From Candidatus Aerophobota bacterium (GTDB lineage: Bacteria > Aerophobota > Aerophobia > Aerophobales > B3-G15), in NCBI GenBank assembly GCA_014859225.1, contig JACUUP010000022.1:1-16272 (forward strand): DNA of 16,272 bases. Reading direction: 5' to 3'. The number at the start of each line of letters is the position of its first letter. Positions within the stretch are counted from its first letter, which is position 1. Below, one piece after another: positions 8,202 through 14,972 of this stretch. Both the position numbers and the translations under genes were made by a program. The notes beneath the pieces were generated by a model, which was given only the letters and a program-made list of their open reading frames with translations, had not been told where the DNA came from and did no database searches.

Positions 8202-8256
8202 GAACCAGTATGGTTATTTCGGTTACTTTTTGGGTGAGCTAACCAATGCCTGGTTT
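8202..8256. repeat. Cluster of AACCA/TGGTT inverted repeats
   Basis: AACCA-GTA-TGGTT (8203-8215) and AACCA-ATGCC-TGGTT (8241-8255) are two perfect 5-bp inverted repeats with identical arms, 25 bases apart. Arms can also pair across the two units. Between and overlapping them GGTTA (8221-8225) pairs with TAACC (8240-8244). Repeated half-sites with different spacers suggest transposase end-binding sites or an operator cluster for the downstream genes. Arms are short, so chance remains possible. Confidence 0.45.
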
Positions 8257-8287
8257 GGCTACATTTTTCAGGGTTTAACGCGTCTAA

Positions 8288-8315
8288 TTGACAACTATTG
8301 AGTTTTGCTTACACT
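8288..8315 (+). promoter_or_regulatory. Probable promoter of the TIGR04255-type gene pair
   Basis: A perfect TTGACA at 8288-8293, a 16-base spacer and TACACT at 8310-8315 (four of six matches to TATAAT). Transcription would start near 8322, giving a leader of about 47 bases before the ATG at 8369. The AACCA/TGGTT repeats lie 30 to 85 bases upstream of the -35, where an activator or repressor could act. Confidence 0.5.
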
Positions 8316-8368
8316 TATTACCAGAGTATGCTGTTGGGGAGTTTTCAAACTAGGCGGATTTAGACAAA

Positions 8369-9142
8369 ATGACAAGAAAGATTCTAAAAAACAAACCTAT
8401 TTTAGAAGCTATATTTGAGTTACGATGGAAACTTCAAGAGTATGTCTCCCGTATCAAAACAGATCCTCACTACAAACTAATTATTGGGAGATTATATGAT
8501 AAACTCAAGGATGAATACCCCTTTCATGAACAACTGTCTGCAGCTGCTCTACCAGATGAAATTGCAGGTTACTTGGTGCAACATCGATTTAGAAAGGACA
8601 AAGGGAAATGGCCCTTAGTTCAAATAGGACCCGGTATTATTACTGTTAATGATACAAAGGGATATGCATGGGAAGATTTTAAAGGAAGAATTGCCCAAAC
8701 TGTAAATACTCTTTTTGAAGTTTATCCTGAATCAAAAAATAGCTTAGAGGTTAATAGATTGCTATTACGCTATATTGACGGTATTACTTTTAATTTTCAA
8801 AAAAATAATCTATTTGACTTTCTAGAAAAACAAATGAAAACAAAAATAAACTTATACCAGCATTTATTTGAAGATACGGGAGTGGAAAAATTACCTTTAG
8901 CTCTTGACTTAAAATTTTCTTTTGCTTCTAAGGAACCTAAAGGAGCAATCAATTTACGATTTGTCCGAGGTAAAATAAAAGAATCTGATGCTTTAATATG
9001 GGAAACAATAGTTGAATCTATTCCAGAAGATACTCCTAAAGATCAAAATAGAATTACTAGATGGGTAGAAAAAGCACACAGCTTAGCAGATGATTGGTTT
9101 TTCAAACTAATAGAGGGTGAATTATTAAGGAGGTTTGAATAA
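8369..9142 (+). CDS. TIGR04255-family protein
   Basis: A 257-residue soluble protein of unknown function. The opening KNKPILEAIFELRW, the centre VQIGPGIITVNDTKGYAWEDFKGRI (about residues 88-112) and NSLEVNRLLLRYID (about 124-137) match the layout of TIGR04255, a family defined by its sporadic occurrence in bacteria and archaea. No catalytic motif, signal peptide or membrane segment is evident. The upstream Shine-Dalgarno (AGGCGG at 8352-8357) is weak and 11 bases from the ATG. The stop overlaps the next ATG in TAATG, so the two proteins are probably made together and may act as a pair. A sporadic family next to a nuclease operon and mobile debris suggests a horizontally gained module, but the role cannot be stated. 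Family call is from remembered motif pattern. Confidence 0.72.
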   Translation: MTRKILKNKPILEAIFELRWKLQEYVSRIKTDPHYKLIIGRLYDKLKDEYPFHEQLSAAALPDEIAGYLVQHRFRKDKGKWPLVQIGPGIITVNDTKGYAWEDFKGRIAQTVNTLFEVYPESKNSLEVNRLLLRYIDGITFNFQKNNLFDFLEKQMKTKINLYQHLFEDTGVEKLPLALDLKFSFASKEPKGAINLRFVRGKIKESDALIWETIVESIPEDTPKDQNRITRWVEKAHSLADDWFFKLIEGELLRRFE

Positions 9143-9564
9143 TGCCATCTGAAATGACGTCCGAAGAGGCAAAAATAAAAAATTACCCAACTCTATATGC
9201 ATTTACGGGAACTTCAAGGGAAGAAAGAATAGATATAAGTGAAGTATTAGATTGGTTAGCCTTGGATCGGATAAAGCGAGACTTATTTACAAAACCTTTT
9301 TTCTCCCCTAACATACTCTCATTATTTGAAATCGACCTTTCTTCTTCAGTAAATCCCTGTTTTGAACCTGTAGCTGGGACTTCCTTAACTGAAGAGTTTC
9401 ATGAAGAAATTTTACCCGAAGAAGCACCTGAACTTGAATATGATGTAGCTGTTCGTATACCGCCGGCGAGGGAATATACCATACAAGCAAAAATAAAAAG
9501 CGTTGAGACGAGGGAATGTTCCTGGATATCATCTATTAAACAGGTGCAAGTTGAATGGATTTGA
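9142..9564 (+). CDS. Small acidic protein, partner of the TIGR04255-type protein (possibly frameshifted)
   Basis: A 140-residue soluble, acidic protein of unknown function. It has a strong Shine-Dalgarno (AAGGAGG, 9127-9133) and a start overlapping the previous stop by one base. About residues 27-60 contain ERIDISEVLDWLALDRIKRDLF, probably helical; the middle is rich in Glu; EYDVAVRIPPAREYTIQAKIKSV (about 98-120) looks like beta strands, a feature I associate with small genes next to TIGR04255 genes, though this is recall. The last 18 residues or so (TRECSWISSIKQVQVEW) look less natural, and a better-looking frame begins at the same place one base out of register and runs to 9751. The true product may therefore be longer, or this may be the real end followed by a gene remnant. 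Confidence 0.6.
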   Translation: MPSEMTSEEAKIKNYPTLYAFTGTSREERIDISEVLDWLALDRIKRDLFTKPFFSPNILSLFEIDLSSSVNPCFEPVAGTSLTEEFHEEILPEEAPELEYDVAVRIPPAREYTIQAKIKSVETRECSWISSIKQVQVEWI

Positions 9565-9751
9565 GCGAGGTTATACGGTAGTTGATTTTCGTTCTGTGTA
9601 TAGCGTCGCGTTTGATTTTATCGTTGAATTGGCTGAAAAAAGAGGAAAAAGATTGCGTTTGCTACCTCCTTATAGGGAACATCTATCCCAGGCTTTTGCA
9701 AGATTCTTTATGAGAGTTGGCTTGCCTATGGATATACCTTCATTTAAGTGA
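9503..9751 (+). pseudogene. Coding remnant or frameshifted C-terminal extension
   Basis: A frame open from 9503 to a TGA at 9749-9751, one base out of register with the upstream small acidic gene. It encodes a protein-like stretch: GYTVVDFRSVYSVAFDFIVE, then ELAEKRGKRLRLLPPYREHL and ARFFMRVGLPMDIPSF, with alternating strand and helix character. There is no ATG or GTG start near its beginning; only TTG 9503 and a later TTG in the AAG-TTG-AAT context are available, both with weak upstream sites. Omitting one base near 9508 would fuse it to the upstream gene as KIKSVERGNVPGY. It is thus either the shifted end of that gene or a fragment of another. Family not recognised. Confidence 0.4.
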
Positions 9752-9903
9752 AGCGAAAAGCATCGCTTATGCGATAACGGACATATGCATCACTCCATCC
9801 AAATCAGCCAAGGTAATTTTATCACTCGTGAGCATGCTTATTATTTCATTTGCACGGGATTTGAGGTGTAAGCTGAACGTACAGAATCGGGTTAAGAAAT
9901 AAA
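9565..9903. other. Intergenic stretch of apparent gene debris
   Basis: About 340 bases between the TIGR04255 pair and the nuclease operon hold no intact gene. The first 187 bases carry the plus-strand remnant. The rest has a minus-strand protein-like frame and two small hairpins: AGCGA-N6-TCGCT (9752-9767) and ATCGC-TTAT-GCGAT (9762-9775). No convincing promoter or Shine-Dalgarno precedes the ATG at 9904; GTTAAGAAATAAA is all there is. The nuclease operon may depend on a weak local promoter or read-through. Confidence 0.4.
9767..9874 (-). pseudogene. Minus-strand coding remnant, unidentified
   Basis: Reading leftward, the minus strand encodes SLHLKSRANEIISMLTSDKI, then TLADLDGVMHMSVIA and a TAA at 9767-9769. 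The sequence looks like a helical C-terminal domain, with ITLADLDG resembling a helix-cap segment. There is no start codon before the Met inside NEIISM, so if real it lacks its N-terminus. No family was recognised. It may be debris from a gene displaced by the nuclease operon. Confidence 0.2.
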
Positions 9904-10968
9904 ATGAAGATACTTCATACAGCAGACCTACATCTAAGAGAATATGGGGACAAAAGATGGGGGACGCTTGAGAAATTAATTAAAATAGGAAAAGAAAAAA
10001 ATGTAGAGCTTTTTGTTATAAGTGGAGATTTGTTTGATAGGGAAACTGATGCTGAGAGCTTAAGAGTCAAGATAAGGGAGATTTTTTCCAACAATGAGTT
10101 TAAAATTATCTTAATTCCCGGAAATCACGACAGTGAATCTTATAAAAGTGGCCTTTATTTTGGTGAAGATGCAGTTATTTTGACTGATTTGAATGAGCCT
10201 TTTGAATATAAAGGCATCAGGATATGGGGTTTTCCTTTTAAACGCATGGGGGAGGAAAAGATTTTTAAAGAGCTTCGCTCATTAACACATAATTTAACTT
10301 TGGATAAGAAAAACATTCTGCTTTACCATGGAGAGTTGGTTGACGTCGTATTTTCCAGAAAAGACTTCGGAGAAGAAGGTGAAGGAAGGTATATGCCTGT
10401 TAAGCTTTCCTATTTCAAGGATTTGAATTTTAGCTATATTCTTGCAGGCCATTTTCACTCAAAATTTGATACCTGGAAGTTAGAAAATGGAGGCTATTTT
10501 GTTTATCCTGGGTCTCCTATCTCCATAACTGAGAGAGAAACAGGACAAAGGAAGGTGAATATCTTTCAACCTGGAGAGCCACCCACAGAACATCTTCTTG
10601 ATACACCTCACTTTGAGGAGGTGGTTATAGAACTTGACCCTTTCACAGAAAAAAATCCCATAGAAATGATAAGGGAGCATCTTGAGAAAATTCACTCTGA
10701 AGCAAATATTATCCTGATAATTAAAGGGTATATTAACAGTGCAAAGATGAAAATAAACGAGTTTGAACTTGCAAAACAAATAAAAGAAATTATCAGAACA
10801 AAATTTGTAGCAAGACGCATTCTTGAATTTAAGGATATCCACACGATACTTGAGGATGATTTGTTTAAAAATTTCTCTGAGAAACTGGAAGGAAGAAGTT
10901 GCAGTGAACAAAAAAAGAAGAAGTTGTATGAGTTAACAATCAGGGCAATGATAGAGGTAAGAGCGTGA
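9904..10968 (+). CDS. SbcD/Mre11-like metallophosphoesterase (YhaO-like nuclease subunit)
   Basis: A 354-residue DNA-repair-type nuclease subunit of the calcineurin-like phosphoesterase family. Metal-binding motifs are complete: HTADLHL (Asp8, His10), VISGDLFD (Gly41-Asp42), IPGNHD (72-76, with Asn74 and His75), LLYHGEL (His142) and ILAGHFHS (His183, His185). FVYPGSPISIT follows, as in SbcD and Mre11 proteins. The C-terminal 130 residues would form the capping domain and the ATPase-binding helices. In known complexes two of these subunits bind the ATPase heads and cut DNA ends or hairpins with Mn. The stop overlaps the GTG start of the Rad50-like gene in GTGA, strong evidence for a two-subunit complex. 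Start ATG 9904 gives the canonical N-terminus despite a weak Shine-Dalgarno. Confidence 0.92.
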   Translation: MKILHTADLHLREYGDKRWGTLEKLIKIGKEKNVELFVISGDLFDRETDAESLRVKIREIFSNNEFKIILIPGNHDSESYKSGLYFGEDAVILTDLNEPFEYKGIRIWGFPFKRMGEEKIFKELRSLTHNLTLDKKNILLYHGELVDVVFSRKDFGEEGEGRYMPVKLSYFKDLNFSYILAGHFHSKFDTWKLENGGYFVYPGSPISITERETGQRKVNIFQPGEPPTEHLLDTPHFEEVVIELDPFTEKNPIEMIREHLEKIHSEANIILIIKGYINSAKMKINEFELAKQIKEIIRTKFVARRILEFKDIHTILEDDLFKNFSEKLEGRSCSEQKKKKLYELTIRAMIEVRA

Positions 10969-13298
10969 AAATAAAGGAATTTTCCATAATGCGCTATGGT
11001 CCCTTAAGAAATACAGGGAAAGTTTCACTTCGCAATTTTAATTTACTTTTTGGTAAAAATGAAGATGGCAAGACCCTTACCATAGATGCTCTTGTGAAAC
11101 TTCTGGTAGGACGAAATATCCGGGATTTTGAAGAAATAGACCGTGTAGAAGAAAAGCCCGAAGGTTATGTAATTTTAGAAAACGATAAAGGTGAAGAAAT
11201 TAAACTGCCGGAAAAAGGTGACATAGCAAAAGTTGCAGAGCTTACCCCATCTGAGTGTTGTAACATTTTCATTGTGAGAAACAGCAAGCTATCTATCGCG
11301 CGTGATGCTGTTCAAGAAAGTGAGTTTTACACCAATGTGACGGATCGTCTAACCGGTCTAAGGACTGAGGAGATTTTGCGAATAAAAAAAACCCTTGCAG
11401 AATTTAGTAAGATAACACCCACAGGTATATTTAGAGATATTAAGGATGAAAAATTAAAAACAAGGATAGAAAATGCAAACAGGCTCATAGAGGAAATTGA
11501 GCGTCTAAATAGAGAGATTGAGGAGCAAGGATATGATAAGCTTGAGGAGGAATCCGTAACAAAGATAGAGAAGATGGAAAGGATGGAGCACCAGATAGAT
11601 ACTCTTGAGGATGCGAGAAGGCGGGAAGTATACGAAAAGGGAAAAGATGCATTAGACAAAATCAAAGAAGCTTTAGAGAAACTTAAAGGTCTGGAAATTT
11701 ACCGTGAAGCTGACGAGCAGTTATGGAGAGATTGTGAAAGAGATATCAATGCCTGTGAGGAGGAAAACAAAAAGTATCTTAAGGCGCTTGAAGAAAATGA
11801 AGAAGAGTTTAAAAAAACAGGCCAAAAATTAGAGGAGATAGAGAGAGAATTCCAGGTTTTGGATAAAAGAAAGGAAAAACTGGATAATGAAATTAGACCA
11901 GATTTGAAAGATTATGAGAATAAGAGGGAAGATTTGGCAAAGCAGGAAGGAAAAAGCAAATTTTTTACCTCCCTGGGAATAATCTCTGCCATATTATTTG
12001 GAGTGTCTTTACCTGGAGTTATCTTTAGACCATCTCTGTTATCTTATATTTTTGCCCTATTATTTTTTATTTTAATGCTCATTTCAGGGATATTTAAGTT
12101 TCAGTTTGTAAAAAATAAAGCTCATCTTGCAGGTATATTTGAAAGAAATAAATTAGCCCTGGCAAAATTTGGGCTGGATGCGCAAACTATTGAGGGAATT
12201 TTTTCAAATGTTCAAAGATTTGAGGAAGATTATCGTAAAAAATACGATGAGCTGCAGGAGCTTAAAAATAGAAAAGAGCATTTAGATGAAAAAATCAATA
12301 AAGTTAGAGATGAAACAATCCCTGAGATGGATAAAAAAATTAAAAAACTCACCCGTAAGATAGACGAAATAAAAGAAAAATCAAAGGAAAAATCCTTACA
12401 AGTATATTCTGAAAAACTTTATTGTAAGCAAGAGCTTGAAGTGTTGAAAAAAGAGCAAGAAAGCGTCTTAAGCAGTCACTTTGGAAAAAGAAGTGAGAGT
12501 TTAGAAGAAAATATTTTGCACTGGGAAAAAGAAATTACAAATCAGGAGCAGTATAAGAATAAAGTTAGGGATGCAAAATACAGTGAAAGCGCTGTATCAA
12601 AGTTAAAAGAGGAAAAGAAAAAAGCTGAAGATGAGCTAAAAAAGATAAACGATAGAATGGTGATTTTTCAAAAGGAAATGGATGAGGTGCAACGCAAAGC
12701 CAATGAAATTATCCGATTGGAAGGGGATTTCTTATATTGCACTACATTGGTGGAGCTGGAAATGATTAAACATAAATTGCAAGGATTCATAGAGGAAAAT
12801 GAAAGCACAAAAGACGACGCATTAGAAGTTATGAAAATTTTTGAAGAGATAGAGGCAGAGGAAAAAGAAAAGGTCTCTTTGCTTTTTGGAAGCGAAAGCG
12901 CCGTTTCCAATTATTTTCATGAAATAACAGATGGACTCTATGAGGAGGTTAGCTTTAATCAGGAAACAGGCAAAATTGAGGTTAAACGTAAAGATGGAAA
13001 GGTGCTGGACGCAGGAAAACTCTCTGGTGGTGCCTTTGACCAGTTATATTTTTCTATTCGTCTTGCCCTGGGGAAAAAACTTCTAAAAGATGGGAAGGGG
13101 TTTTTTATTATGGATGACCCATTCGTAAAGGCTGATTCGGATAGATTGAGAAGGCAAATTGAGGTATTAAGAAAGATTTCACATCTCGGATGGCAGGTTG
13201 TGTACTTTTCTGCAAAGGGAGAAGTTAAAGATGTTTTGAAACAAGATATAGAAAAACAAACTATCAACTACGTAGAAGTTGAGGGTATATTCTCCTGA
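10965..13298 (+). CDS. SbcC/Rad50-like ATPase with a transmembrane hairpin in the coiled coil (YhaN-like)
   Basis: A 777-residue SMC-type ATPase. Walker A GKNEDGKT is at 30-37 after an N-terminal MKIKEFSIMRYGPL strand. Two long charged coiled-coil arms span about 160-330 and 415-600. At the apex, residues about 335-354 and 358-378 are two hydrophobic segments around a short RPS turn, so the apex would sit in the membrane. There is no CxxC zinc hook. The C-terminal head has signature KLSGGAFDQ (685-693), Walker B FFIMDD (713-718) and DPFVKAD as D-loop. The position of the usual His switch reads VVYFSAK, with no His. This is the architecture of the YhaN group, partner of YhaO, and shorter than typical SbcC. 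The GTG start overlaps the nuclease stop, with GAGGT at 10954-10958. Role in DNA-end or phage-DNA processing at the membrane is inferred. Confidence 0.88.
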   Translation: MKIKEFSIMRYGPLRNTGKVSLRNFNLLFGKNEDGKTLTIDALVKLLVGRNIRDFEEIDRVEEKPEGYVILENDKGEEIKLPEKGDIAKVAELTPSECCNIFIVRNSKLSIARDAVQESEFYTNVTDRLTGLRTEEILRIKKTLAEFSKITPTGIFRDIKDEKLKTRIENANRLIEEIERLNREIEEQGYDKLEEESVTKIEKMERMEHQIDTLEDARRREVYEKGKDALDKIKEALEKLKGLEIYREADEQLWRDCERDINACEEENKKYLKALEENEEEFKKTGQKLEEIEREFQVLDKRKEKLDNEIRPDLKDYENKREDLAKQEGKSKFFTSLGIISAILFGVSLPGVIFRPSLLSYIFALLFFILMLISGIFKFQFVKNKAHLAGIFERNKLALAKFGLDAQTIEGIFSNVQRFEEDYRKKYDELQELKNRKEHLDEKINKVRDETIPEMDKKIKKLTRKIDEIKEKSKEKSLQVYSEKLYCKQELEVLKKEQESVLSSHFGKRSESLEENILHWEKEITNQEQYKNKVRDAKYSESAVSKLKEEKKKAEDELKKINDRMVIFQKEMDEVQRKANEIIRLEGDFLYCTTLVELEMIKHKLQGFIEENESTKDDALEVMKIFEEIEAEEKEKVSLLFGSESAVSNYFHEITDGLYEEVSFNQETGKIEVKRKDGKVLDAGKLSGGAFDQLYFSIRLALGKKLLKDGKGFFIMDDPFVKADSDRLRRQIEVLRKISHLGWQVVYFSAKGEVKDVLKQDIEKQTINYVEVEGIFS

Positions 13299-13322
13299 GG
13301 ATGTGTTTCATCTTTAATCCTC
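13297..13322. terminator. Weak inverted repeat between convergent genes
   Basis: GAGGAT (13297-13302) and ATCCTC (13317-13322) flank a 14-base T-rich loop between the tail-to-tail ATPase and HNH genes, overlapping both 3' ends. It could act as a weak bidirectional terminator, but the stem is short and no U-tract follows on either strand, so chance is a real alternative. Confidence 0.25.
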
Positions 13323-13934
13323 CTCCAGTTCAACATTCCAGTAAGCCACATCCAGAAATTCTTTCCAGGTTTCCCATTTAGAATCAACAGGGAAGGTGCT
13401 TTTTACAAATGTTTTCCAGTTGGGCTTTTTAGCTTTTCTAATAAGTTTCACTCTTGCCTCTCCCAGAGTTCTATTCCCCTTACGTATATTGCACCTGATA
13501 CAGGAGCAAACGACGTTTTCCCAGGTGTTTTTACCACCTCTTGACAGGGGAACTACGTGGTCTAAATTAAGCTCTTCGGTCCTAAGCTTCTTTCCGCAGT
13601 ACTGACAGGTATTATTATCCCTGCGATAGATATTCTTACGGGTAAATTTCACGCGACGAGGAGGAAGGTTGTCATAAAGCATGAGAATTATAACCCGGGG
13701 AATTTTCAACCTGTAGCTTATTGTTGCTATGAAGTTATCTTCTTCACCTGCATGCTGGGAAAAATCTTTCCAATCATCAAAACCAAAGGTGTAAAAAGAG
13801 CCCCCATCCTTTACCACTGCATGGGCGTGCCTCAGGTATAAAAGACAAATTGCCCTTTTTACAGAACAAACATCTACAACTTGCCATAGCTTATTTAAAA
13901 CCAGAACGTTGGTTTGTAGAACATCTGTAGACAT
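13314..13934 (-). CDS. HNH endonuclease domain protein
   Basis: A 206-residue protein with a C-terminal HNH domain. The zinc site has Cys110 and Cys113 (CQYCGKKL) and Cys145 and Cys148 (CIRCN). The nuclease core reads NLDHVVPLSRGG (Asp125, His126), then TWENVVCSC with Asn140, and Asn149 where many relatives have a third His or Asn. The N-terminal 90 residues (TNVLVLNKLWQVVDVCSVKR, then an AIxLLYLRHAHAV helix) are a domain often found in this group of stand-alone bacterial HNH proteins, whose role is not established. It starts six bases after the dehydrogenase stop, so it is last in the transaldolase operon. No methylase or restriction partner is near, which argues against an ordinary restriction enzyme. 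Its link to sugar enzymes may be only positional. Confidence 0.88.
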   Translation of the reverse strand: MSTDVLQTNVLVLNKLWQVVDVCSVKRAICLLYLRHAHAVVKDGGSFYTFGFDDWKDFSQHAGEEDNFIATISYRLKIPRVIILMLYDNLPPRRVKFTRKNIYRRDNNTCQYCGKKLRTEELNLDHVVPLSRGGKNTWENVVCSCIRCNIRKGNRTLGEARVKLIRKAKKPNWKTFVKSTFPVDSKWETWKEFLDVAYWNVELEED

Positions 13935-13940
13935 TTTAGT

Positions 13941-14972
13941 TTAAAATATGAAAATTCCCTTTATTCCGTTGCCTTTTTCAAGTTGGGAAAATAACTTTTC
14001 CCACTCCTCCAAGGTTGCGGTATGGGTGATGAGAGGGGATGTGTTTATTATCCTCTCAGACATAAGAAAAAGGCATCTTTCCCAGCTTTCATATGTTGAG
14101 CTAAAGCAAAATCTAATGTTAAGCACTTTAAATACAGCCTCATCCCATAAAATATTAACTTTTTTTTGTCCGGTTATTCCTAAAATTGCAATATCTCCCA
14201 TCCGCCGTGTAATTTTAATAGCGGTATCAATGGAAGCTTCTACTCCCGCAGCTTCTACTACCAGGTCTGCTCCTTTTTCCTTGCTTAAGATAGATACCTT
14301 TTCCTGGATATTTTCCCTTTCAACATTCAATGTTTCAAATCCAAGCTCTCTTGCGACCTTCAATCTAACTTTTTCATCCTGCTCCACTCCTGTTATCATT
14401 ATCTTACCTGCTCCTGCTGCTCTTGCCGCCATAGCGGCAAGAAGTCCAACTGCACCTGTTCCCTCCACTACTACAAAGTCACCAGGTTTAACCCTAGAAG
14501 TTAAGAGGACGCAGTTAAGTGCTATAGCAGCTGGCTCACATAAAGCAGCTTCCTCATAGGAAACATTCCCAGGTATTTTGTGCAATAGATGGGATGGCAT
14601 CTTGATATATTCTGCAAAAGCACCATCTATTCCCCAACCAATGGAGCGTTTATGAGGGCAAATGTGTATATTTCCACTCCTGCACAGCCAGCAAACTCCA
14701 CAGGCTCTTGTGTGCGGCTCAGCTACAACTCTGTCCCCCACTTTCCATCCGATAACATCAGCTCCTACCTTTATTATTTCTCCTGAGAACTCATGTCCCA
14801 TTATCACCGGGGGCCAGTAGAGCATCTTGTCGTGCCAGATGTGAATATCGGTTCCACATATACCTGCTACCTTAACCTTTATTAAGACCTCATTGGAAGA
14901 GTGATGAGGTATGGGAACATCCTCAATTTCTATAAAACCTTTACCTTTTTTTGTTTTTACAAGAGCTCTCAT
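13941..14972 (-). CDS. Zinc-dependent medium-chain alcohol/polyol dehydrogenase (threonine dehydrogenase/sorbitol dehydrogenase type)
   Basis: A 343-residue NAD(P)-dependent medium-chain dehydrogenase. The catalytic zinc site has Cys39 (AGICGTDIHI), His60-Glu61 (MGHEFSGEI) and Glu146 (LCEPAAIALN). The structural zinc site is complete: Cys91, Cys94, Cys97 and Cys105. The Rossmann motif GTGAVG is at 171-176. The pattern fits L-threonine 3-dehydrogenase, sorbitol/iditol and related polyol dehydrogenases equally well, so the substrate is open. Its ATG directly follows the transaldolase stop (TAAATG, zero spacing), and no good Shine-Dalgarno is seen, implying translational coupling. Neighbouring a transaldolase, a sugar or polyol substrate is more likely than threonine. 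The threonine aldolase gene in this window lies in a separate, opposite operon. Confidence 0.9.
   Translation of the reverse strand: MRALVKTKKGKGFIEIEDVPIPHHSSNEVLIKVKVAGICGTDIHIWHDKMLYWPPVIMGHEFSGEIIKVGADVIGWKVGDRVVAEPHTRACGVCWLCRSGNIHICPHKRSIGWGIDGAFAEYIKMPSHLLHKIPGNVSYEEAALCEPAAIALNCVLLTSRVKPGDFVVVEGTGAVGLLAAMAARAAGAGKIMITGVEQDEKVRLKVARELGFETLNVERENIQEKVSILSKEKGADLVVEAAGVEASIDTAIKITRRMGDIAILGITGQKKVNILWDEAVFKVLNIRFCFSSTYESWERCLFLMSERIINTSPLITHTATLEEWEKLFSQLEKGNGIKGIFIF

Larger units (their letters stand above)
8101..8368. other. Intergenic region, possible insertion-sequence end plus promoter
   Basis: No gene on the plus strand in 268 bases. The left part contains AGGTAA-AA-TTACCT across the yifB stop, then the minus-strand frame described separately. 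The middle holds clustered AACCA/TGGTT inverted repeats and GGTTA-N14-TAACC (8221-8244). The right part has a promoter-like pair before the TIGR04255-type gene. Together this resembles the end of a decayed insertion sequence adjoining the accessory genes. No direct target duplication was recognised. Confidence 0.4.

Noticed and set aside
8369-9564. Reading the TIGR04255 pair as a toxin-antitoxin system
   Set aside because: Size, overlap and an acidic second protein are suggestive, but no toxin fold, DNA-binding motif or known antitoxin signature is visible.
9717-9902. 61-codon plus-strand frame before the nuclease operon
   Set aside because: It starts inside the remnant frame without a ribosome site and has no protein-like pattern; the minus strand of the same stretch looks more natural.
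10480-10911. 143-codon minus-strand frame opposite the SbcD-like gene
   Set aside because: It lies wholly inside a gene with complete family motifs; its own product is rich in Phe, Cys and Tyr with no recognisable pattern.
13314-13934. HNH protein as the effector of a restriction or defence system with the nuclease operon
   Set aside because: It is transcribed convergently to the nuclease genes and belongs by spacing to the transaldolase operon; no methylase or specificity gene is present.
13948-14559. 203-codon plus-strand frame opposite the dehydrogenase gene
   Set aside because: The minus-strand product has all zinc and Rossmann residues; the plus-strand product is low-complexity Ser/Ala/Pro sequence typical of an antisense shadow.
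5111-14972. Threonine degradation pathway from the aldolase plus a threonine 3-dehydrogenase
   Set aside because: The two genes are about 8 kb apart on opposite strands, and the dehydrogenase motifs fit several polyol substrates equally well.
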